64,000 bases of DNA from Paenibacillus segetis (GCF_014639155.1 NZ_BMFT01000005.1:214987-278986); one strand, 5' to 3'. Positions 25,317 to 36,020 are shown, counted from the first letter of the stretch. Made by a program: numbers and translations. The notes: generated by a model from the sequence alone, not told the origin.

Positions 25317-27617
25317 ATGGCGAAAATCGCAGATAAATACTTAAAAGTAGATCCTTGGAGAATTGTTGAAGAGGGATTTGATCCCGAACGTAACCGGGTT
25401 TCCGAATCTATTTTCTCGCTGGGCAATGAATATATGGGCGTTAGAGGATATCCCGAAGAGGGATATGGCGGAGATACGTTGTTAGGTAGTTATTTTAACG
25501 GATTATTTGAAGAGAGTAAGGTAAATGCACACTATAAAGGAATTATTAAATCCCTTCGATTCATGGTAAATGCTGTGGATTGGTTGTATACACGGATTAC
25601 GGTAGATGGTCAGATGTTTGATATGGCGAACTGCCAATTCTCGGACTTTCAAAGAGTGCTAGATTTCAAAAGTGGTAGCTATAACCGAAGCTTGATTTGG
25701 CATTTACAGAATGGCAAGAAACTGAAAATTTCTTTTGAACGCTTCGTTAGCATGGATGTATCCAATCTAGGATGTCAGCGTATCGTGTTTGAGCCACTGA
25801 ATTTCTCCGGTACCGTTGAGGTAAGGACTGGACTTGATTTCTCTGTGATCCATGAGGATCAAGGGCGCAGCTATTGGGAGGTTCTACAGCAAGGGCAAGT
25901 GAATGGGGTTACGGGAATTCTTGGTCAAACTGTGAATACGAAGAATCGCTTATTCTCCGGATTTAAGATTGATGCACCAGCTGCTCTGGAGACCACTGCT
26001 GTAGAAGGCAATCGCTTCATAGGACTGGACGTAACGATACCATTGGAGCAGGGTAAGCCGGCCTCTTTTGATAAATTCGTTATTAACTATGCAGAGAAAG
26101 ACATCGCAACCGATCAAGAGACACTATGGAATAAAGGACTAGATCTCGCGAAGCTGCATTTGAATGCGAACTACGAATCTTTAGCTAGTCAGCAAGTGGA
26201 TTATTGGACGGGCGTATGGGCTGATTCTGACATTAAAATTGAGGGCGACCCGGAGAACCAACAAGGGATACGTTTTTGTGTTTTCCAAATGTACCAGACC
26301 TATCATGGTGACAACCCAGGCTTCAATATCGGTGCCAAGGGATTAACGGGTGAAGCATATCGAGGACTGGCATTTTGGGATACTGAATCGTATTGTTTGC
26401 CATTTTATATTTTTAATAATCCAAAGGCAGCGAAGAGCCTGCTAGAGTTTAGATATAAATCCTTGCCTTATGCGCTACAACGTGCGAAAGAACTAGATTG
26501 TGAAGGTGCGTTCTATCCAATCGCAACAATTGATGGGACAGAGAGCTGTGATCTATGGCAGCATTCTAATCTACAACTACATGTGGGTACGGCTGTGGCT
26601 TATGGCATTCGTCATTACGTTAATATAACTGGAGACAAGTCTTTTCTATATGAAAAAGGATTGGAAATGCTGATTCAAATTAGCCGATTCTACGCTACTC
26701 GGGGTCAATGGGGTCAGAAGACTGGGCAATTTGGGTACTACGGAGTTATGGGGCCTGATGAGTTCCAGCTGATGGTCAACAATAACTGCTACATTAATCT
26801 CATGGCGAAAAAAATGTTCGAATATACGTTAGATGTGATTGCTACTATGCGTGAAGAGGAAGGTACATCATTCAACGCATTGGCTACACGTCTGAATTTG
26901 ACGGAGGAAGAGCAGTCCAATTGGAGGAAATGTGCTGAGCATATGCGGATTCCAAAGGATGAGGAAAACGGTATTTATGAAGAACATGACGGGTTCTTCG
27001 ACATGCCGCACCTCGATATTCATTCTATTCCTGTTACAGAATTCCCGTTGTATTCTCATTGGTCTTACGATCGGTTATATCGGTATGACATGATAAAACA
27101 GCCAGATGTACTCATGTTCATGTTCTTATATAGTGGACAGTTCTCCGTTGAGGAGAAGCGTGCTAACTACGATTATTATGAGCCGAGATGTATTCATGAA
27201 TCATCGCTTTCCCCTTCAATCCACTCCATTATCGCTGCGGAGACGGGTAAACCAGAAGAAGCTTATAAGTTCTTTGAATTTGCTACTCGGTTGGATCTGG
27301 ATAACTATAATCGCAATACGCGCGAAGGACTTCATACGACATCGATTGCCGCTGCTTGGATGAACATCGTCTACGGTTTTGGCGGGATGCGTTCAGATGG
27401 TGACCGCCTAGTATTTAATCCATGTATTCCTGAACGTTGGGATGGGTATAGTTTCCCTATTTCCTTTAACGGGACGAAATTGTTAGTTGAGGTAAATAAA
27501 CAACGTGCTTACATTCGGGCGGTATCAGGAGAATCCGTAGAAATCACAGTATATCATCGCGCTTATCATGTGGATCATTCCGGTGTTGAAATAGCCTTGG
27601 AAGAGGTGGGACGCTAA
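25317..27617 (+). CDS. GH65 disaccharide phosphorylase (first of two)
   Basis: A 766-residue glycoside hydrolase family 65 enzyme. Members split alpha-glucosyl disaccharides such as maltose, trehalose, kojibiose or nigerose with phosphate, giving beta-glucose 1-phosphate. An N-terminal beta-sandwich (to about 270) is followed by the alpha/alpha barrel. FWDTESYCLPF is a substrate-site block, VMGPDEFQLMVNNN holds the general-acid Glu, and HESSLSPSIH is at the phosphate site. There is no signal peptide, so it acts on imported sugar. The exact linkage is not clear. It is one base from the second GH65 gene. The 259 bp upstream hold only a weak promoter candidate. Confidence 0.93.
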   Translation: MAKIADKYLKVDPWRIVEEGFDPERNRVSESIFSLGNEYMGVRGYPEEGYGGDTLLGSYFNGLFEESKVNAHYKGIIKSLRFMVNAVDWLYTRITVDGQMFDMANCQFSDFQRVLDFKSGSYNRSLIWHLQNGKKLKISFERFVSMDVSNLGCQRIVFEPLNFSGTVEVRTGLDFSVIHEDQGRSYWEVLQQGQVNGVTGILGQTVNTKNRLFSGFKIDAPAALETTAVEGNRFIGLDVTIPLEQGKPASFDKFVINYAEKDIATDQETLWNKGLDLAKLHLNANYESLASQQVDYWTGVWADSDIKIEGDPENQQGIRFCVFQMYQTYHGDNPGFNIGAKGLTGEAYRGLAFWDTESYCLPFYIFNNPKAAKSLLEFRYKSLPYALQRAKELDCEGAFYPIATIDGTESCDLWQHSNLQLHVGTAVAYGIRHYVNITGDKSFLYEKGLEMLIQISRFYATRGQWGQKTGQFGYYGVMGPDEFQLMVNNNCYINLMAKKMFEYTLDVIATMREEEGTSFNALATRLNLTEEEQSNWRKCAEHMRIPKDEENGIYEEHDGFFDMPHLDIHSIPVTEFPLYSHWSYDRLYRYDMIKQPDVLMFMFLYSGQFSVEEKRANYDYYEPRCIHESSLSPSIHSIIAAETGKPEEAYKFFEFATRLDLDNYNRNTREGLHTTSIAAAWMNIVYGFGGMRSDGDRLVFNPCIPERWDGYSFPISFNGTKLLVEVNKQRAYIRAVSGESVEITVYHRAYHVDHSGVEIALEEVGR

Positions 27618-27618
27618 A

Positions 27619-29898
27619 ATGAACTGGATCGTACGGGAGACAGGGTTCCATAAGGAACGGATTACGACGAATAGCAACAAATTCATGATCGGTAATGGAT
27701 ACATGGGATACCGCGGTACGATGGAGGAATTTGCAAAGTCGGAGCTGACGGCAACGACGTTAGCGGGTTTATACGATAGAGTAGGCGATAAGTGGAGAGA
27801 ACCAGTAAATGCTCCCAATGGCTTGTCCACTAGAATATATTGTGATGGTAGCTTGCTAAGTGTATTAGAGGAAGAGCCGCTGGAGCATGAGCAGGAATTA
27901 GATATGCATATGGGGCTCCATCGTCGTAAAACAGTCTTTAATGCCCCGGGAGATAATCGTGTTACGTTGTTATCTGAGCGATTCTGCAGTGCCGAGCGTC
28001 TGCATTTAATCGTAAACAAAATTACGATTGAATGTGATAAAGATTGTGAGCTACGGATTACTACGGGGATTGATGGGGATGTATGGGATATTAACGGCCC
28101 TCACTTGGAGCGGATGGTTGGTCGAGTGGAAGGCAAATGCTTGGTAATGAACGCATGGACGCATGAATTGAACCAGCCTGTCTCCGTCGTAGAAGCGATT
28201 GACTGTGAATTTGGTGAACAAACCATGATTACGGAAGAGAAATCTATCTATAGACAAATCATAATTCAATATAGAGCTGGTGAGCAGTATACCTTAGTCA
28301 AATATGTCTCGGTGTTTACAGGAATGGACGAGGTAGAGAATACAGAGTTAGCGGCTATAAACTCTAGCAAGGAAGCCTTGAAACTCGGATATGCTCAAAT
28401 CTTTCTAGAACAAGCCGTAAAATGGAGTCGGAAGTGGAAGCTTTCAGATGTCATCATTGAAGGTGATGAAGAAGCTGGGCATGCATTGCGCTATAGTATG
28501 TATCAACTTCATATTATCGCTCCAGATCAGTCGGAGAAGGTATCGATTCCGGCTCGGGGTTTATCAGGCCAGGTATACAAGGGTGCCGTATTCTGGGATA
28601 CAGAAATGTTCATGTTGCCGTTCTTCCTGTATACTCAACCAGAGGTGGCTAGGAATCTTATGATGTATCGGGTTCATACACTGGGTGGAGCACGTAGAAA
28701 GGCTGCAGAATATGGCTTTGAGGGTGCATTCTACGCATGGGAGAGTCAGGAGACAGGTGATGATGCCTGCACATTGTTTAATGTTAATGATGTGTTTACA
28801 GGACGGCCGATGCGCACCTATTTTCGTGATAAGCAAGTTCACATTAGTGCGGACGTAGCACACGGCATTTGGCAGTATTATACCTTCACTGGCGATGAAA
28901 GTATTTTGCTGGATGGCGGAGCAGAAGTGATCTGGGAATGTGCAAAATTCTTTTATTCGTATGCCTACTATAATTCACGTAAAGATCGATATGAAATACT
29001 GGATGTGACTGGCCCTGATGAGTACCATGAACGGGTGAACAATAATGCATTTACAAATATGCTGGTGAAACAAACCTTATTCATTATGATGGAAGTGATG
29101 AAGCATCTACAGGACAACCATCCAGGTTTATATGAAAAGATCCTATCCATAGGACATAATGGACCTACATTAGAGCAAATCTCTCACATGTACGATAACC
29201 TATATGTACCGCAGCCAGATTTGGAGAATAAAATCATTCCGCAGTTTGATGGATATTTTAAACTGGAAGACGTTTCGCTTGCCGAACTAAAATCGAGAAT
29301 TATTAATAAAAATGAATACTTAGGTGGGGGTAGTGGACTCGCGACGACCACCCAAATATTGAAACAGGCAGATGTCGTCCTGATGTTACACTTATTTAAA
29401 GATCGATTTGATCAGGAGACGAAGCAGGCCAATTGGCAATTCTATGAGCCTCGCACAGAACATGGATCTAGTCTAAGCTCATGCATTTACGCGTTGGTTG
29501 CATCGGACATTGGTTCACCAGATTGGGCTTATCCATACTTTATGCGAACGGCTACGATCGATCTGACCGGTGAATCGAAGCAATACGTTGGTGATCTCTA
29601 CATCGGAGGTACGCATCCAGCGGCTAATGGTGGGGCATGGATGGCGGCTGTATTAGGTTTTGCTGGTCTTCAATTCCAGGGGAATGGAGTTATCATTTCC
29701 CCAGCGTTACCGGAGAAATGGACAGCGATCGAGTCTCCTATAAGCGTCCAAGGACAAAGTTACAGAATACGTGTAGGTAAAGAGGAAGTCCAGATTACAG
29801 CGGCTGACAGCAATACGAAAGATATGTCGTTCACGATCTTAGGCCAAACGATAAACGTAGCACAAGGACAGGCAATAACTGTATCTTACAAGTGTTAG
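27619..29898 (+). CDS. GH65 disaccharide phosphorylase (second of two)
   Basis: A 759-residue GH65 enzyme, related to the gene before it but clearly diverged. FWDTEMFMLPFF, the general-acid block VTGPDEYHERVNNN and HGSSLSSCIY are in the family positions. The GPDEYHERVNNN form is closer to kojibiose/trehalose-type members than to the first gene, but this does not fix specificity. It is cytoplasmic and starts one base after the previous stop, so the two are co-translated. Together they probably give two linkage specificities. Confidence 0.93.
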   Translation: MNWIVRETGFHKERITTNSNKFMIGNGYMGYRGTMEEFAKSELTATTLAGLYDRVGDKWREPVNAPNGLSTRIYCDGSLLSVLEEEPLEHEQELDMHMGLHRRKTVFNAPGDNRVTLLSERFCSAERLHLIVNKITIECDKDCELRITTGIDGDVWDINGPHLERMVGRVEGKCLVMNAWTHELNQPVSVVEAIDCEFGEQTMITEEKSIYRQIIIQYRAGEQYTLVKYVSVFTGMDEVENTELAAINSSKEALKLGYAQIFLEQAVKWSRKWKLSDVIIEGDEEAGHALRYSMYQLHIIAPDQSEKVSIPARGLSGQVYKGAVFWDTEMFMLPFFLYTQPEVARNLMMYRVHTLGGARRKAAEYGFEGAFYAWESQETGDDACTLFNVNDVFTGRPMRTYFRDKQVHISADVAHGIWQYYTFTGDESILLDGGAEVIWECAKFFYSYAYYNSRKDRYEILDVTGPDEYHERVNNNAFTNMLVKQTLFIMMEVMKHLQDNHPGLYEKILSIGHNGPTLEQISHMYDNLYVPQPDLENKIIPQFDGYFKLEDVSLAELKSRIINKNEYLGGGSGLATTTQILKQADVVLMLHLFKDRFDQETKQANWQFYEPRTEHGSSLSSCIYALVASDIGSPDWAYPYFMRTATIDLTGESKQYVGDLYIGGTHPAANGGAWMAAVLGFAGLQFQGNGVIISPALPEKWTAIESPISVQGQSYRIRVGKEEVQITAADSNTKDMSFTILGQTINVAQGQAITVSYKC

Positions 29899-29962
29899 AT
29901 ATATTACAATAATGAATAAAATGATAATAGAGAGTATTCTTTTGTGGAAAAGGAGATTAGAT

Positions 29963-30601
29963 ATGCTTAACGGAATGAAGGGTGCCATTTTTGATTTGGA
30001 CGGGGTAATTGTAGATACGGCAAAATATCACTTTTTAGCCTGGAGATCCTTAGCTGAGAAGCTTGGCTTTGAGTTCACGGAGGCGCATAATGAACGACTA
30101 AAAGGGGTTAGCCGGGTAGAATCACTACGGATTCTACTGGAAGTTGGCGGAATCGAGGCTACTGAAGAGGAACGCCTGATGATGGCTGACAATAAGAATA
30201 AGGAATATGTGAACTATATATCACAGTTAGACCCTTCCGAGATTCTTCCCGGTGCTAAAGAATACCTAGAGATTCTCAGAAGCCAGGGAGTAAAAATTGC
30301 TTTGGGATCAGCAAGCAAAAATGCTGAATTCATATTGTCTAAGCTGAACATTACGGATCTGTTCGATGCTGTCATCGATGGAACTAAAGTATCCAAAGCC
30401 AAGCCAGATCCTGAGGTATTTCTACAGGCAAGTACAGCATTGCAATTGGACCCATCACAATGTGTTGTATTTGAAGATGCAGAAGCGGGTGTGCAAGCAG
30501 GCAAAGCCGCAGGATGCCAAGTTGTAGGAATTGGTAGCCCTGATATTTTGAAGGAAGCGGATATCGTAGTTGCCGGCTTATATGAACTTCTAGCACAATA
30601 G
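29963..30601 (+). CDS. pgmB: Beta-phosphoglucomutase
   Basis: A 212-residue HAD-superfamily mutase that turns beta-glucose 1-phosphate from the GH65 enzymes into glucose 6-phosphate. FDLDGVIVDTA holds the catalytic aspartate pair, GSASKNAEF is motif II, and KPDPEVF and EDAEAGVQAG are motifs III and IV. The start was placed at the ATG 29963 with AAAGGAG before it, giving the usual length. It ends the GH65 operon, with a terminator after it. Confidence 0.95.
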   Translation: MLNGMKGAIFDLDGVIVDTAKYHFLAWRSLAEKLGFEFTEAHNERLKGVSRVESLRILLEVGGIEATEEERLMMADNKNKEYVNYISQLDPSEILPGAKEYLEILRSQGVKIALGSASKNAEFILSKLNITDLFDAVIDGTKVSKAKPDPEVFLQASTALQLDPSQCVVFEDAEAGVQAGKAAGCQVVGIGSPDILKEADIVVAGLYELLAQ

Positions 30602-30613
30602 AAAAATAATTAT

Positions 30614-30657
30614 AAAGGCTTCGATCCTGGCTAATTTGCAGGATTGGAGCCTTTTTT
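30614..30657 (+). terminator. Terminator after pgmB
   Basis: AAAGGCT and ATCCT pair with AGGAT and AGCCTTT across a 10-nt loop, followed by a T-run. Confidence 0.88.
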
Positions 30658-30841
30658 GAGTTCCTATGTTGGGTATTTACATTACCCTATATAATGAAAA
30701 TAAAAATGTAACTCGTTTTAATTCACGAATGAAGAGTACAGATACATAGCGATTGTAGAATTGCTCATGATGTTAGTAGAAATGCACATGCTTGTTGTTT
30801 TTTTTTACTGATATATTTAAAGTGCCGGGGGTGTATGACAA

Positions 30842-32650
30842 TTGAAGTTAGGTTTCAAGAATCCACTGAATAGATTAAACGTAAAGCAACAGATGATTCT
30901 TTTATTTCTCGTACTAGTCATTCCTATGTTCATATTAAACTCTTATGGCAATTACAAAGCTGGACAGATTTTGAAGCGACATGTAACCAATGCCTATATT
31001 GAATTGAACAATCAAAATTTCAGATTGATTAATCGGGATATTGAAGCAATTAATAAGGTGACATCGACGGTGTTCCAGAATTCGTTAGTACAGGGGTTAA
31101 ATCCCGCTTCTTCGGAAGAGACAGTCTTTGCGCGGGTCAAAAGCTATGAAAAGCTAGAGATTCTGCTGGGTACATATTCTCAGGAAACGGATCAGCGCCA
31201 ACCGCTTTATTTTTCTCTCTATGTGTACGATCCGGAGAATACTTATTTCTTTGCTCCATTCTATCCAAACCCTAAGAAAGCGGGAGTGTATTTTTTCTCA
31301 AGTGATGAGAAGCCGGAATGGTTTGACGAAGCGGTATCTAAAAAAGGAAACGGTTACTTAAAACTGATCGAACATCTGTCCCCGGAATCCAAAGGTCAGG
31401 ACAACCAGAAGACGCTGGCCTACGTCAGAGCGATCAATAGCATATATAAAAATGGAACGATAGGGGTTCTTGTCGTTTCGAATATGGATGCTCGCATTGG
31501 TGAATCGATGCAAACCGTATCTGTTCCGGAAGGCGAACTATATTTTACAGATTGGAATAACCGAATTCTTACAGCTATAGCACCAGAACATGGCCCTTTT
31601 CTAGATCTGCCGCCAGAGGCTGATCTCGGAAACTCGATGATCGGAGTAAAGGATATCATCACGAATGACTTTATTTATGTCATTAATTATAATCATGTTC
31701 TTCAGCAGAAATTGATCTATAGAGTGCCGGTTCAAGCCCTCCTTGCGCAGCAGAATGAAATTAAACGAATCATACAGCTGATAACGATTGCTTATATTGT
31801 GGTAGGACTTCTGATTATGCTGTATTTTTGGAGGTCTTTGATGACCCCGTTACAAAAGTTAGTGTATTTCGTCAGAAGGTATGAACCCGGCAATGTAGTA
31901 CCTGAGACTCCTTATCGGGGGAGAAAAGACGAAGTCAGTGTCCTGATCTTCACGATATACGATATGGCAAGGCGTTTGAATGGATTGATTCATTATAAAT
32001 ACACGATGGATCTGAAACAGAAAGAGTCCCAACTACAGATTTTGTATCAGCAAATTAATCCACATTTACTATACAATACGCTGGAAAGTATTTATTGGAA
32101 GAGCACGATGGAGGGGAACACCACCTCTGCCGAAATGATCAAGGAATTGTCTAAATTGATGAAAATTAGTCTTAGTCGTGGAAGAGAGTTAATCACGTTA
32201 GAGGAAGAATTGGAACATGCCGGGGCATATATCAAATTACAGCAACACAGGTACGATTACTTATTCCACATTACCAAGAACATACCTGATGAACTACTTT
32301 CTTTTATTATTCCTAAGATTACACTACAGCCATTAATTGAAAATGCCATAATTCACGGGGTGAAACATATGGGAGAGGACGGTGAAATTGTCATTAGTGC
32401 AACTCATGATGAAGAACAGATCTATATTCAGATTGAAGACAACGGATACAAGTCGGTGGATTATGAAGCCATCGATAAACTACTGAACGATGAGAAGCAC
32501 AATCCGGAGTTTGGATATGGAATTAGAAATATTCATCAACGGATCCGGCTTCATTTTGGCCCAGAATATGGTCTTGTTTATGCTAGGCGAGCAGAAGGCG
32601 GGACCAGGGTAACCATTAATCTTCCTAAATCCGTTCAAACATACGAATAA
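30842..32650 (+). CDS. YesM-type sensor histidine kinase
   Basis: A 602-residue membrane kinase. One membrane helix near the N-terminus (about 15-35), an extracellular sensor region (about 40-305), a second helix (about 308-330), a HAMP-like linker, a His_kinase domain with H408 in QQINPHLLYN, and a C-terminal ATPase domain. YesM-type kinases usually sense sugars or sugar-binding proteins and phosphorylate an AraC-type response regulator, here the next gene. The start is TTG at 30842 with GGGGGTG before it; an ATG seven bases upstream is out of frame and closes after 12 codons. Confidence 0.92.
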   Translation: MKLGFKNPLNRLNVKQQMILLFLVLVIPMFILNSYGNYKAGQILKRHVTNAYIELNNQNFRLINRDIEAINKVTSTVFQNSLVQGLNPASSEETVFARVKSYEKLEILLGTYSQETDQRQPLYFSLYVYDPENTYFFAPFYPNPKKAGVYFFSSDEKPEWFDEAVSKKGNGYLKLIEHLSPESKGQDNQKTLAYVRAINSIYKNGTIGVLVVSNMDARIGESMQTVSVPEGELYFTDWNNRILTAIAPEHGPFLDLPPEADLGNSMIGVKDIITNDFIYVINYNHVLQQKLIYRVPVQALLAQQNEIKRIIQLITIAYIVVGLLIMLYFWRSLMTPLQKLVYFVRRYEPGNVVPETPYRGRKDEVSVLIFTIYDMARRLNGLIHYKYTMDLKQKESQLQILYQQINPHLLYNTLESIYWKSTMEGNTTSAEMIKELSKLMKISLSRGRELITLEEELEHAGAYIKLQQHRYDYLFHITKNIPDELLSFIIPKITLQPLIENAIIHGVKHMGEDGEIVISATHDEEQIYIQIEDNGYKSVDYEAIDKLLNDEKHNPEFGYGIRNIHQRIRLHFGPEYGLVYARRAEGGTRVTINLPKSVQTYE

Positions 32651-32670
32651 AAAGTCAGGGGGAATTTTTA

Positions 32671-34002
32671 ATGTACAATATTTTGGTTGTTGATGATGAG
32701 CCGTTGATCTGTAAAGGTTTGGCAGGTCTCTTGACATCATCCGGGCTAGGAATCGATCAGATTTTTACAGCTTATAGTGGGCACGAAGCCTTGGATTATG
32801 TTCGGATGGAGGATATTGACCTTCTCGTTACGGATATCCAGATGGGTGAGATGAACGGAATGGAATTGATGCATCAAGCAAAAATGATTAAGCCATGGGT
32901 GCAGACGATTATTATTTCGGCGCATGAGACGTTTCAATATGCCCAGATGGCCATCAGGCTAGGGGCTAAGGATTATTTGATTAAGCCGCTGAACAGCGAG
33001 CAGTTTCTTGATTCGGTACGCAATGCATTACTAAAAATGGATAAGCCTGTAGCACAAATGGATGAATTTTTGACGCGTAGTCCGGAACATTTTCATATGG
33101 AAGAGCCGCGTCCTGAGAGGAATGAACGGTTAAACCGTCTGTTGGATGAACCCTTTATCCCCAATGTGGGGGAAGACGCTCTCTTAGATTTGCTTGAAGA
33201 ATTGGGAGTCACAGGGTGTTACTTCTCCTTGATGCGTATGAAGCTTGGAACCCATTTAGAAGGTGGGAACTCAACCTATACAGAACGAGATGTACGTTTG
33301 CTTCGATATGCTGCGCTGAACGTGGCTAAAGAACTGTTACAAGAAGAATGGAATGCTCTGGCCTTTTATTCTACGAAAGGCGAGATTAACATTCTAATCC
33401 AATGGAATGAGGAGGAGTATGCGGAGCTTGACATGAACAAGATTAACCAATTAGAAATGATTGGACGTAGTCTGCATTATCATGTATCCAAATATTTAGG
33501 TATCTCTGCTATCATCGGATTCACTCAGATTCTAAGAGGGGTAGAGTTTCTCAACGTGTTAAGCAAGCAAGCGGATAAAGCGATACAGTGGGGCGAGGAG
33601 CAAGGAGATTATCATGTATTCTATTACGGAGATTTCAATTGGCATAATTATTCTGGAGATCCATCCTCAGAAGAGCTAACGAAACAAAGCAATCAGATTG
33701 TGGAGAACACGAGACAGTATATCGATGCAAATTATAATCAGAAAGGACTCACAATTCACGATGTAGCCAAGAAAAATCATGTAAGCCCAAATTATCTAAG
33801 CTATTTGTTTAAGAAAAATACGGGCTACAATTTATGGGAATATGTAATTAAGCTCCGAATGGAGGAGAGTAAATCTCTGATTCTGAATACGGATATGCGT
33901 AGATATGAAATAGCTGAACGAGTAGGATACGAATCGCCAGAGCATTTTAGTAAAATTTTTAAGAAATATTTCGGTGTTAGCCCTAGTGAACTGAAGAAGT
34001 AA
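32671..34002 (+). CDS. YesN-type AraC-family response regulator
   Basis: A 443-residue response regulator. The receiver domain (1-120) has DD at residues 8-9, phospho-acceptor D55 in LLVTDIQMG and the conserved KP near residue 105. A middle region of about 200 residues has no clear family, and the AraC helix-turn-helix pair fills the last 100 residues (IHDVAKKNHVSPNYLSYLFK, then ESPEHFSKIFKKYFGVSP). It starts 20 bp after the kinase gene. The likely target is the sugar ABC operon just downstream, and perhaps the GH65 and GH85 genes. Confidence 0.93.
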   Translation: MYNILVVDDEPLICKGLAGLLTSSGLGIDQIFTAYSGHEALDYVRMEDIDLLVTDIQMGEMNGMELMHQAKMIKPWVQTIIISAHETFQYAQMAIRLGAKDYLIKPLNSEQFLDSVRNALLKMDKPVAQMDEFLTRSPEHFHMEEPRPERNERLNRLLDEPFIPNVGEDALLDLLEELGVTGCYFSLMRMKLGTHLEGGNSTYTERDVRLLRYAALNVAKELLQEEWNALAFYSTKGEINILIQWNEEEYAELDMNKINQLEMIGRSLHYHVSKYLGISAIIGFTQILRGVEFLNVLSKQADKAIQWGEEQGDYHVFYYGDFNWHNYSGDPSSEELTKQSNQIVENTRQYIDANYNQKGLTIHDVAKKNHVSPNYLSYLFKKNTGYNLWEYVIKLRMEESKSLILNTDMRRYEIAERVGYESPEHFSKIFKKYFGVSPSELKK

Positions 34003-34095
34003 GAACGGTTATACTTCACATAGTTTTAGACATGTTCGCAGATCCTTTACTTTCTTACAATGTAATGTAGACACTAAGAGGAATGAGGGAAACTG

Positions 34096-35031
34096 ATGGA
34101 AGATACGATGGTTTCAGTGGGAAAGATACACAAAGAACCCGAACAGAAGGCAGGTAAGAGTCTTAAGAGAACATCGAACTGGAAAAAGTATATGTGGGGT
34201 TACTTGTTTTTGGTTCCAGTAATTGTTGTTTTCATTGTTTTTTTATGGGTCCCTATTATAAAAGGTATTGTTTACAGCTTTTATAATATCGACTTTGTAA
34301 AGGGCAATGTATTTGTTGGATTTGAAAACTACAAGACAATTTTGAACAATCCGGATTTATTGCTTTCGCTTAAAAATACATTATATTACATGCTTTTGTG
34401 CTTGATCATTGGTTTTTGGGTACCCATTGCTGCTTCTATTGCTATTTCTGAAATGCGCTTTTTTCAGGGCTTTGCCCGGATTGCTGCTTATCTACCTTAT
34501 GTCGTTCCCGGCGTAGTATTGTACGGGCTGTGGAGATGGATGTATGATCCGGTTGGTCCAATCAATGCCTTATTCGGAGTTTTTGGAGCTGAATCGGTTT
34601 CCTTTGTTTCAGACAGTAGGTTCTCCATGATTTCTTTGGTTGTCATGGAGACCTGGCAGCAGTTTGGTTCAGCGATGCTAATCTATTTGGCAGGTGTGTT
34701 AAGTATTCCTAGGGATTGGTATGAGGCTGCTGAAATCGATGGTGCCGGTGTTTGGGATCGGATCCGTTATATCACCATCCCATCATTAAAAAGCTTGATC
34801 CTGTTGATGTTTATACTCCAAATTATCGGGACTTCTCAAGGTTATCAGGCCCAACTGGCTATGCTTGATGGCGGTCCTAACAAAGCAACATTGACTTACG
34901 CACTCCTTACGGTTAAATATGCGTTTACGCAATTAAACTATGGGGCCGGTACAGCGATGGGTGTTCTGATGTTCATCGTGCTTAGTATTCTCGGATTACT
35001 TCAATTTAAGCTTAATAGGGAGGAATACTAA
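34096..35031 (+). CDS. Carbohydrate ABC permease, MalF/UgpA type
   Basis: A 311-residue permease with six predicted helices. The coupling loop EAAEIDGAGVWDRIRYITIP and PTLKS-like block after it are typical of CUT1 sugar importers. It pairs with the next gene. No ATPase gene is present, as is common in Paenibacillus and Bacillus, where a shared MsmX-type ATPase serves many importers. The ATG follows GAGGGAAACTG. Confidence 0.92.
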   Translation: MEDTMVSVGKIHKEPEQKAGKSLKRTSNWKKYMWGYLFLVPVIVVFIVFLWVPIIKGIVYSFYNIDFVKGNVFVGFENYKTILNNPDLLLSLKNTLYYMLLCLIIGFWVPIAASIAISEMRFFQGFARIAAYLPYVVPGVVLYGLWRWMYDPVGPINALFGVFGAESVSFVSDSRFSMISLVVMETWQQFGSAMLIYLAGVLSIPRDWYEAAEIDGAGVWDRIRYITIPSLKSLILLMFILQIIGTSQGYQAQLAMLDGGPNKATLTYALLTVKYAFTQLNYGAGTAMGVLMFIVLSILGLLQFKLNREEY

Positions 35032-35032
35032 C

Positions 35033-35899
35033 ATGAAAGAAAGAGGTATTTTGTCGGATTCTGATCTACAGAAACCGTTAAATAAAGTTGTGTATGGTTT
35101 TATGGTGTTATGTGTTCTAGTTATGTGCGTTACCATGTTGTATCCGATTCTAATGACGATGTTTAACGGATTAAAAAGCAACGAGGAAGTAAACTCGTTT
35201 CCGCCGACCTTTTTTCCTACTGAATTTCATTGGGAGAACTTTGTAAAAGGTTGGAATTACATTAATCTACCTATGTTTCTCAAAAATACATTGTTTATCT
35301 TTGGCGGTAACCTTGTTGTAACGATTCTTGTGCTTGGTCTTGCTGCATTCAGTATATCGCGTATTCGAGTTCCTTATAGCAGAGCTGTGTACTTCTTCAT
35401 CCTGATGACATTGTTCATTCCGGCTTCTAGTTATATGATTCCAAACTTCGTGAATCTCAAGGAACTGGGTCTTCTAAATTCATATTGGGCATTCTGGCTT
35501 CCGGCAGGGGCCAATGCATACTACTTTCTGTTGATGAAGAACTTCTTTGATGGGATCCATCCGGAAATATTTGAAGCTGGTCGGATTGATGGTGCCTCAG
35601 AATTAACAAGTTATATCCGTATTGCGATTCCTTTGTCTGTTCCGATCTTTGCAACCCTGTCGATCTTTATTTTCTCAACAGCCTGGAACGACTGGTTTTG
35701 GCCATCATTGGTTATGCACACGGAGGACAAATTCACTTTAGCAACAGCTCTTTATAAATATGTAATACAAGCTCGATATCTGGACAGTAACGTAAAATTC
35801 AGCCTTTTGTTTATGGTTATGATTCCGCCGATTTTCGTGTTCCTAGGCTTCCAGAAATTTATTATGCGTAGTGTCAACTTATCAGCAGTCAAAGGATAG
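35033..35899 (+). CDS. Carbohydrate ABC permease, MalG/UgpE type
   Basis: A 288-residue CUT1 permease partner with six predicted helices and the loop EAGRIDGASELTSYIRIAIP. It starts one base after the preceding stop. The family usually carries oligosaccharides or glycosides. A 121-bp gap separates it from the binding-protein gene, with no hairpin I can support. Confidence 0.92.
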   Translation: MKERGILSDSDLQKPLNKVVYGFMVLCVLVMCVTMLYPILMTMFNGLKSNEEVNSFPPTFFPTEFHWENFVKGWNYINLPMFLKNTLFIFGGNLVVTILVLGLAAFSISRIRVPYSRAVYFFILMTLFIPASSYMIPNFVNLKELGLLNSYWAFWLPAGANAYYFLLMKNFFDGIHPEIFEAGRIDGASELTSYIRIAIPLSVPIFATLSIFIFSTAWNDWFWPSLVMHTEDKFTLATALYKYVIQARYLDSNVKFSLLFMVMIPPIFVFLGFQKFIMRSVNLSAVKG

Positions 35900-36020
35900 C
35901 GTTTTCATTTATCGTAGCCTTGCACATGATCGCCATAAGAATGCACCTCGTCTCTTAACAGTTCGTCTTTTAAGATGGAAATGTAAGCAAAAACAACATT
36001 TAAGGAAAAGGGGAGTTTCA

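Noticed and set aside
35871..36020. A 50-codon N-terminal extension of the sugar-binding lipoprotein.
   Set aside because: It overlaps the permease gene, has no ribosome site and would bury the lipoprotein signal. The start at 36021 has both.
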